A stretch of DNA of 64,000 bases. Source: Oscarella lobularis (lineage: Eukaryota > Porifera > Homoscleromorpha > Homosclerophorida > Oscarellidae). This document shows, piece after piece, positions 56,270-64,000 of the stretch. Position 1 is the stretch's first letter. The number at the start of each line of letters is the position of its first letter. The DNA lies in the NCBI RefSeq assembly GCF_947507565.1, contig NC_089177.1:1362648-1426647 (forward strand). The letters run 5' to 3'. Position numbers and translations under genes: made by a program. The notes under the pieces are model-generated. The model worked only from the letters and a program-made list of their open reading frames with translations. It was not told where the DNA came from and ran no database searches.

Positions 56270-59163
56270 ATGGCAGCGATGAGCAATGAGCGTCGCCGGG
56301 TCGGCTTGTGGCATCAGTGCCGCTATCTTCTAAAGCGCAACTACTGGATAAAAAAGCGCAACAAAAGACAAAGCATTCAAGAGCTCCTCTTTCCTATCTA
56401 CATGGTCGGCATTTTGGCGATGATCCGGGCTCTAACAAAAACGGAGCCTCTTCCCGAAATCGGCCATTTCCCATGCGAGGAGACGTTTCCGACCGGCGGC
56501 GCGTTCAACTGGACGCTAGGCGTCGTCCCATTCGACGAATCCTACGCCGAATTCGTGCGAAAAGCGACGAACGACACGATACGAATCGTATCGGCTCACA
56601 ACGACTCCGAATTGAGCCGACTCCACGCCGACGGAACAATCGACGTCGGAATCGAATTCGTCAACGGTACGACGACGTCGTACACGCTCCGATTTCCCCA
56701 AGAAATCATCGCGACGACGAACGACGTAACCCTGGGCGACGGATCGTCCTGTCGCAATCACGATTCATATATCGGCAACTATTCGCTTCGCGGAACGTCG
56801 ACCCAATGCCCCGCCCTTTCCTACGTCACGTCGGGATTCGTCGCTCTTCAGTCGGCGATCGATTTCGCGCTCGTTCGCAACGCGAGCGACTCCGTCCTCG
56901 TTCCTCGCGTCAAATCGTGTCTCTTTCCCAAGTCGCAATTCCAACCGTCCGTTCAGTATCTTCAGACGATGATATCGATTTATATGGTCATGGCCTTTTC
57001 GCCGCTCGTCAATTTTCTTCTCGTCAATTTGGTGACGGAAAAGGAGAAGAAGATTAAGATTGGCATGAAGATGATGGGTCTGTCGGACGGCGCCTTTTGG
57101 CTCTCCTGGTTCGTCACCTACGGCGTCATCATGCTCGGGACGACCGTCGTCATAACGATTATTGCCGCTTTTGCCATATTTCCCCATTCGAACTTTTTGA
57201 TCGTCTTCGTTCTTCTTTTCGCCTATGGACTTTCGGTCATAAGCTTCTCGTTCATGCTCACGCCGTTCTTCGAGAAGGCGACGGCGGCGGGAGCTCTCGG
57301 CTCGTTCGCCACGATCATTTTCAGCGTTCTTGTCCTTCCGGCTATCTACGTCGATCTTTCGTCGTCGATCAAGTGGCTTCTCTCGCTTCTCTCGCCGGCC
57401 GCGTTTGGCTTCGGTGTCATCGAGATCATCGTCCTCGATTCTCACTTCGGTGGCGCTGGATTCGGAAATTTCGTTTCTAACAGTCTCGGCTCGTTTTCTA
57501 TCGGTTCCGCGTTTCTCATGTTGATATTGGACACCGTTCTCTATTGGTTTCTCGCTTTCTATTTCGATAACATCGTTCCCGGCGAATTCGGGCAAGCCAA
57601 GCCCTTCTATTTCTGTCTAACGCCCACGTACTGGCTTTCGAGGAAGAGAAACTCCGAGGAATCTGTCCTGTTGAAAGATTACAGAAATGAGATCGCAAAC
57701 GAGAACGACGACGTTCCCGTGGAAAGAGTTCCTCCTGAACTGGAAACGAAAGCGGTGATCAGGTACGTCTCGCCGCCACTCTAAAAGCGAGGAGATGCCT
57801 ATACAGTTTTATGTCTAAGGATTCGAGGTCTAAGAAAGGTATTTGTAAAGCAGAATGGTTTGTGTGAGAAGGAGAAGAAGAATGTCACGGCCATAGCCGG
57901 TCTTAATCTGACTGTCTACGAAGGACAGATAACGGCTCTGCTCGGTCACAACGGTGCCGGAAAATCGACTCTTATTGCCTGTCTAACCGGTTTGACGCCG
58001 TGTACGAGCGGGGAAGCGAGCGTCTACGATTTGAACGTCAATAACAGTAGTGACGTTGATAGAATTCGAAAAACGACCGGTGAGGAGGGGGGAGGGGCGT
58101 TGTGTGAATTAATTATTATTTTGTTTATTGGCAATAGGGATTTGTCCTCAGCACGATATTTTGTTTGAGTTGCTCACTACACGAGAGCACTTGGTCGTCT
58201 TCGCTGGCATCAAGGGCGTTCCGACGGACAAGCTCGACGAAGAAGTCGACAAGGCTTTGGCGGAAGTCAATTTGGAAAAGCACAAAGACACCATGGCCAC
58301 GAAGCTGAGTGGGGGTCAGAAAAGAAAGCTGTCTGTGGCAATGGCGCTTATTGGAAATCCAAAGGCAAGTCGCTTTTTTTGGTTGGGCATTTATTCATTG
58401 AGCTTCCTTTTGAAACGGTAGATTTTGTTTCTGGACGAACCTACTAGTGGAATGGATCCCTATTCGCGTCGCCAACTTTGGTCTCTTCTCCAGAGCAAGC
58501 GTCAAGACAAGGTCATTTTCCTCACGACTCATTTTATGGACGAAGCCGACATACTTGCAGGTTCACGAATACGGATTATTGGCAATAATTAATTAATTGA
58601 TTATTTCGTTATGTCGTGTGAAGATCGCAAAGCAGTTTTGAGCAAGGGAAGGTTGCAGTGTGCCGGCTCCTCTTTGTTCTTGAAGTCGCGATTTGGCTTG
58701 GGATACCATCTTGGGTAAAGCAGAGAGAGGAGGGGCTCTCACTATAACACTGAGATGACTTTCCTCTAGAATTGTGACGAGTCAAGATCATGACGTCGCT
58801 GGCATTACGAAGTTGGTGACAGAGAGCGTTCCTCGGGCTGAACTCAGTCGCAGTCACGGCCTCGAAGTTTCGTTCACCCTTCCCTTGCAAGACGTTTCGT
58901 TGTTTCCTCGTATGCTCGATTGACTTCCGGCGAGATTAGGATATTAATCGGGTAATTCTTTAGAACTGTTTGCCAATCTAGACTCTTCGGCTTTGAAACT
59001 CGGCGTTCAGAGCTACGGAGTCGCAATGACGACGTTGGAAGAAGTTTTTCTGCGATTGGAAGAGATGGAAGTCGACGACAAGGAAAGCGACAGCGAGACA
59101 AAGGAAGACGAAAAGAAGCGTCATAAAAAGGCATACGGTAGTTTAGGAGATCCATCGCGAAAA

Positions 59164-59196
<33 letters not shown>

Positions 59197-62100
59197 AACG
59201 ACGACAGCAACGACGACGTCTCGGCTACGGCGGGCGAAAATGTCGCTCTATTGGGCAGTAAATCGGTCGTAAGGGGATGGGCGTTGAATTGGCAGCAGTT
59301 CAAAGCCTTTTCTTGGATTCGCTTTATTCTCATGCTTCGCAATCCGGCCGCCGTCATTTTCCGCGTGCTCTTGCCTCCCATTCTTATCGTCATCGCCGTC
59401 GTCGTCAGTCGATTGCTGTCTTCGAGTACGACCGAGTCGATTCGACTTCCCCTCAATTCGTCGCTCTATCTGTCGAATGCGACGAGTCGAACGTTCTCGC
59501 ACCACTGCGATAATTATCCTCCTCTAAAGCCGCCTCTGCTCTTGAACAACGAGTCCAACTCCTACCCGGACTTACTGGATCAACTGACAAATCTTTCGAC
59601 CGCTTATTGCTTCCCTGGCGTCGATTTCAACGGCGACGAACTCGACACGTATCTCTTGGACCATCCCTACCACGCCTTGGCGATCGAAGTGTCCGACGGC
59701 GGCAATCCGGCCGAGTATTCGACGTTCTACAACGACACTCTCATTCACTCGCTTCCCGTCGGAATAAACCTCATTAACAGTGCCTTATACAGAAACGCGA
59801 CTCAGTCGTCGAACGGTATATCGGTTGCCAGTTATCCGTTTCCGTCGAAGAATCCTCAGTTGCCGTTCGACCCCAATTCGTACACGGTTATCCTCATCGT
59901 TGGAATCGCGTTTCTTCTGATTCCGTCCGGCTTTGGAATCGACGTCGTGCTCGATCGAGAGGTCAGCAAATATATTAACATTTATTTATTTATTTATCTT
60001 GATTTTTGCTAGGTGCGTGCGCGTCATCAATTGCACGTGTCTGGTTTGCGTCGTTCCACCTATTGGCTATCGACGATAGCGATTCATTCGACTACCTATC
60101 TAATTCCGGTTCTCGTCATGCTCGTTCTTGTACCCGTGTTGGATCTGAAGTCGCTGCGACCGGCACCGGCACTCGGTCTTCTGGTCATCGATCTTCTGCT
60201 CTCTTTACCTGTTCAGTCCCTCTTTGTCTACATATTGTCGTTTCTGTTCAATAAGTCGGAGACCGTGCAGGGCGTTATGCCGGCCTTGATTTCGACGCTC
60301 GGTCTCGTGCCGTTTATCGTCGTTGCTATCCTCTATAATCAAGCTCCTAACGTTATCGTTGCCTTGCATTACGTTTTCATGGTGCTCATTCCACCGTACA
60401 CGACCATGGGCTCGCTCTGGTTCATAACAGTCGTAAGTGATTTTGGTCTAGTTGTTATTAGTTTTTTTTTTATTTGCGTTTTGGAGCAGGTTTATCAAGA
60501 GCACGTCTTTGATCCGTTTAACAACGATCTGTCTGCTGCTACCTATTTCGCCTTTTCCTCTCACATCTCGCCGGCTCTTCTTATTGTGAGTCAAATGAAA
60601 TGCGTATTTAGATTTTCGTTCATTCTTTATTTAGCTCATTTTTGACATCTTTGCTCTATCGCTTCTTCTCTACTGGCTTGATAAGCGCAGTATCGGTGAC
60701 CAAGGCTACATTTGCTCATGGTTCGCAACGTCTACGATACTCTTTTTATGTGGCCCTACGAGGTCAAAACAATGGGTATGCCGATGATGAATACACAGCT
60801 ATTCATCAATACGGTACTCATTATTTTGACCATGTTATAGGGCCAGACCTTAGGGTGAATGTTAACCTGCCCTTTTCTTGCTTTTTAGTTCTTCTGCTCG
60901 AAGACAGGGCGATGTCGAGTCTTACTTGCTAGAAGACGACGATTCGGGTGACGACGACGTCAGGAGAGAAGAGGAGTTGGTGAAAGAGTACGCCGGTTCG
61001 GCGTCTAGCCGCCGCGTTCCCATTATGATCAAAGGCTTGAGAAAGGAGTTTCCGAAGGAAACGAAGACCTGCTGCTCTTGTTGCGCCACGAAATCGAAGA
61101 CGAAGGATGGTGACGACGACGCGAAAGTGGCTGTGAAGAATCTGAATCTTCGGGTTGAAAAGGGAGAAATATTCGGATTGCTCGGTCCGAATGGAGCGGG
61201 TAAAACGACGTCGCTGAATGTGTTTACTGGAGACTTGACGCCAACGCGAGGAAAGGTCGGTTTGATTTTTATAGCTAACAGCGTCCTCATTCTTGAGTTT
61301 CTGCAGGCCTATTTGGACGGTGCAGCGCTGGGGGATGATATCGGCGACGCGGCCCTCTCTCTCGGCTATTGTCCCCAAATCGATGCCCTCTGGCCCCTCG
61401 TCACCTTGAGAGAACATCTGACTCTCTACGCTTTGATCAAAGGCGTCAAACCCAGAGACACGGACGAGATGATCGAAAGGTGAGCCAGTGATTGGTTGAC
61501 TTGAAAAACGTCTTAAAACTGATATTTTCTGCGCTAGATTCTGCAGTACGATGAAGATAGGGAATCACGTGGACAAAAGAGCCAAAGCGTTGTCCGGGGG
61601 AACGAAACGAAAAGTGAGCTATAAAACGCGTAATTTTTTTTTATCCACGTGCACTTCGCGGTTATTCGCTTTTAGCTGAGTTTCCTCGTAAGCATGATGG
61701 GTGACCCTACCGTTCTGCTCATGGACGAACCATCGACGGGTATGGATCCTTCGTCGAAACGCTTTTTGTGGTAAACGTCTCGATGTGTTTTTCTATTCGT
61801 TTATATACGCACGTTCCTATAGGAATATTATTAGCGGAGTCGTGGCCGACAGCAAGGCTGCTATTCTCACGACGCATTCCATGGAAGAAGCGGACGCTCT
61901 TTGTTCTCGTGTCGGCATCATGGTAGCCGGGTCTCTCAGGTGAAACGCAAACGAATGAACTTACGTTTATTTGACCCCGTGCACGTGTACTTTAGATGCG
62001 TCGGATCGACTCAGCATCTCAAAAACAAGTACGGAGGTGGATACCATTTGGAAATCAAACTATTTCCCCATCACGTCGACGACGAGTCCGAGTCGGGGCG

Positions 62101-62406
62101 TAACGTGCAAGTGTCTCTTTCTACGTCACTTAATCGAGAAGCTATGTCGTCACCTGTGAAACGTCAGGTATCGGGGGGCGACGGTCGTTTGAGGGAGGTT
62201 GGACTGGAGCACGGATCGTCCGCTTTGGGTGCGCTCATGGATCACGTCAAAAAGGCTTTTCCCGGAGCCGTCCAAGTCGAGTGCTTCGGGGATCGGGCGA
62301 CGTACAGCGTACCACGTGAGGCCGTTTCTTCTCTCGCTCAAGCCTTTTCGGAATTGGAAAGAAGTAATGCGTTGTGTTCTTTCGATTTGTATGTTTCTAT
62401 AATGAT

Positions 62407-62437
<31 letters not shown>

Positions 62438-62621
62438 CCCAAAGCAAAAGTTGATTTTGGCGTTGAAGAATATAGTTTTAGCCAGGCTACACTAGAGCAG
62501 GTGAGCGAATAGCTTCCATCTCGTCGCTCGCTTTCTATTTCTCTCCCTGCCCGCTGCCGCTCCGCTTCTGTAGGTTTTTATCAGCTTCGCTAAGCAACAA
62601 TTTGAAGCAGGGAAGGACTGA
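56270..62621 (+). CDS. ABCA-subfamily full ABC transporter
   Basis: Exons: 56270-57762, 57820-58079, 58138-58364, 58422-58560, 58624-58714, 58770-58909, 58964-59961, 60013-60432, 60490-60585, 60635-60775, 60908-61255, 61307-61479, 61538-61613, 61676-61770, 61823-61939, 61996 to about 62502, and a last exon to the TGA at 62621. The order is TMD1 (loop with glycosylation sites, then six helices), NBD1 ([32 protein letters not shown]), an acidic linker with a poly-Asp run, TMD2, and NBD2 ([33 protein letters not shown]). It closes with the ABCA-typical [16 protein letters not shown]. Such proteins are ATP-driven lipid exporters or flippases of plasma or organelle membranes. The compact first extracellular loop is closer to ABCA3/ABCA5-like proteins than to ABCA1; the exact orthologue is undecided. 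Both catalytic sites look intact. Confidence 0.85.
59164..59205 (+). repeat. (GAC)n microsatellite in the coding exon
   Basis: About eleven consecutive GAC codons, followed by mixed GAC/AAC/AGC, encode a poly-Asp run in the linker after NBD1. Replication slippage would change length in frame. Confidence 0.8.
62409..62434 (+). repeat. C26 homopolymer in the last part of the ABCA gene
   Basis: Twenty-six consecutive C bases follow AATGATCT. The reading frame of the preceding exon stays open through it, as a Pro run, into the next conserved segment. It may lie in a short intron or be translated. The exact length is sequencing-sensitive. Confidence 0.8.
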
Positions 62622-62769
62622 GACTAACATTTTTGTGTAAATTGTAGTGACTGGTAGCCTAGAACCCGATTCTCGCATTGTTTTGCAGCTGTGCAGAAAC
62701 CCAGTCAGGTCGCTCTAGTGTAACCAAAATACATTTGTGACCAGACCCTCCTTAGAGCTTGATATTAAT

Positions 62770-62931
62770 TGACTATCGCTACCTAAACTAATTTGCAGAG
62801 GCCAACTATTTGACCTTTCATACCTGACCTTTCATAAGACTTCGTACGTCATGACTATCGCTACCTAAACTAATTTGCAGAGGCCAACTATTTGACCTTT
62901 CATACCTGGCCTTTCATAAGACTTCGTACGA
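62770..62931. repeat. Tandem duplication, 82-bp unit, two copies
   Basis: GACTATCGCTACCTAAACTA at 62771 recurs at 62853, and the copies are nearly identical through CATAAGACTTCGTACG. They lie in the spacer between the ABCA gene and the next plus-strand gene. Each copy contains two TGACCTTTCATA-like or TGGCCTTTCATA-like motifs. Confidence 0.85.
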
Positions 62932-63052
62932 GCGCGACTGTCATGGCCGTTCGTCAGTCATGCCCTATCTATGTTCCGCGCCTATTATTGTACTTCTTGG
63001 TACTCGCGTGATGATTGATTTTCCTTTACTCGTTGTCTGTAGATTGGCGTTC

Positions 63053-64000
63053 ATGGTTTGTCCCGGAAGTGGAGAAAGAAAACTTCACGCCGCTACAGAC
63101 TCCTCTATGGTGAAGCAGTTGAAACACTTCGGTGAGCTAGCTTGATAGCTTGGGATTTTCTGAGTTGCAGTCAACTTGAGCAGGCTTTGTTTGGTTCAGC
63201 CTACAGTAATTAGCCGTTTTTCTCTGCAGCCAAGTCGATGAATAAGCTCGATGATATAAACTTCATTTCGCCGGATCTACGTCGGCCAGACATTTCTCAA
63301 GCAAACACTCAGGTGAGCTTTCGTGTCATGAGATGGAAGAGACTTTACGTTCATCGTTATAGGCGTGTCCGGATCCGCTGACTAAGTGCATCAACGAAGC
63401 ACCGGGTTTTTCCTATATGGACCGACCTCGTATCGGCTTCTCCGGCCTCTTTCGTAGCGACGTTTCGACCGTCAACAACGACCCCCGCAACTTCGACACA
63501 GAAAATTTCAAACTAGTAGACGAACTGATATTCAACTCGGGATACGCCGGCTGGAATCCGAGGGGAACGGCGTCTTTTCTTTTCCGCGATGTTTCAATAA
63601 CGGAAGCGTGTCCTTTAGTTGGCTTCTGCAATACGGTGGACGGGGTCGTCGGCGAAGCGCTCGACACCGGCGTTTCTCGAGTCTCGGCGAAAATGGTCGA
63701 TTTGGATCCGGAAAACCAGATGACGTCGACACTGTTTGGATTGCGTTTGGCCATTCGATCGTACGATGCGTACCAGGGCCCGACGTTGGTGTCGGGCGAC
63801 TTCAAACCGGCAGCGTTTAGCGAAATCTGGCAGAATCGTCAAGGACCCGGTGACGACTTTCTCGCTGCCAGCTACCAGTCGATCATCGAGAACGTCGAGT
63901 GGGATTTGTCAAAAGTGAAGTCTCCAACGCTGCAGGAGCTTAAAAAGATATCGGAGAAAAATGGAAATATTCTCTCGATAAAGTTTGAAGTTCGCCACTA
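63053..64000 (+). CDS. Uncharacterised protein, 5' part only (runs off the window)
   Basis: Exons 63053-63131, 63230-63312 and 63363 to beyond 64000 join in frame (phases 1 and 0). The ATG at 63053 (MVCPGSGERKLHA) follows a clear acceptor at 63042, so an upstream leader exon is likely. The third exon has a distinctive pattern: RIGFSGLFRSDVSTVNNDPR, then GWNPRGTASFLFRDVSIT, then RVSAKMVDLDPENQM. I recall the same order (ADVSTVNND, WNP-G, KLVDLDP) in uncharacterised bacterial, especially actinobacterial, and fungal proteins. No signal peptide is seen. Function unknown; the similarity is from memory and unverified. Confidence 0.65.

Noticed and set aside
56308-57057. 249-codon plus-strand ORF overlapping the ABCA gene
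   Set aside because: It is out of frame within the ABCA exon, Arg-rich, with no conserved domain.
56765-57595. 276-codon minus-strand ORF, Arg/Glu rich
   Set aside because: It is the antisense shadow of the GC-rich first ABCA exon. The sense frame has transmembrane helices and ABCA motifs.

Overview
The window comes from a compact, intron-rich animal genome. Introns are mostly 45-80 bp with GT-AG borders, several core promoters show TATA motifs, and the encoded proteins carry animal-type extracellular domains (D8C, VWFD, EGF, CCP/sushi, DOMON, cadherin-like) as well as Roc-COR/death-domain, ABCA and MYND proteins. A sponge or another early-branching invertebrate with a compact genome would fit, but that is an inference. 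Nothing bacterial, viral or organellar was seen.

Left part (1-31 kb, all genes on the minus strand). A nearly perfect 0.8-kb foldback element (29-831) forms the stop codon of a multi-EGF secreted or membrane protein gene (830-3400). A full-length paralogue lies at 27362-30837. Between the two is one giant gene (5170-25032) with a VWDE-like N-terminus (signal peptide, D8C, Ig-like segment, VWFD, EGFs). It is followed by DOMON, CCP, cadherin-like and EGF modules, three of which are tandem copies of a 14-exon, 693-residue block. A hAT-like MITE with a clear target-site duplication sits between the giant gene and the second paralogue (26050-26960).

Middle part (31-47 kb, minus strand). There is an intronless DUF4470/MYND-finger gene (31830-35054), then a displaced fragment of an EGF exon of the giant gene (about 35385-35505). 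Next comes a large ankyrin-Roc-COR-death gene (36438-46834) whose 44 ankyrin repeats are each encoded by one phase-0 exon. The central part of that array is homogenised in units of about 620 bp.

Right part (47-64 kb, mainly plus strand). A decayed ERCC6/CSB-like SNF2 pseudogene (47.7-49.2 kb) is followed by a small secreted orphan gene on the minus strand (49516-50038) and a broken ABCA first-exon copy (51.7 kb). Then come an NHL-repeat/coiled-coil gene (52.5-54.7 kb), an intronless orphan gene (55109-55801), a complete ABCA-type full transporter (56270-62621), and the 5' part of a gene cut by the window end (63053-64000).

The main theme is gene remodelling by tandem duplication of phase-symmetrical exons and by element insertion. 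Exon borders were read by eye from splice signals and reading phase. Those of the giant gene through its first tandem module were checked base by base and keep frame (14 exons, 2,079 nt per module). Others are less certain where stated.
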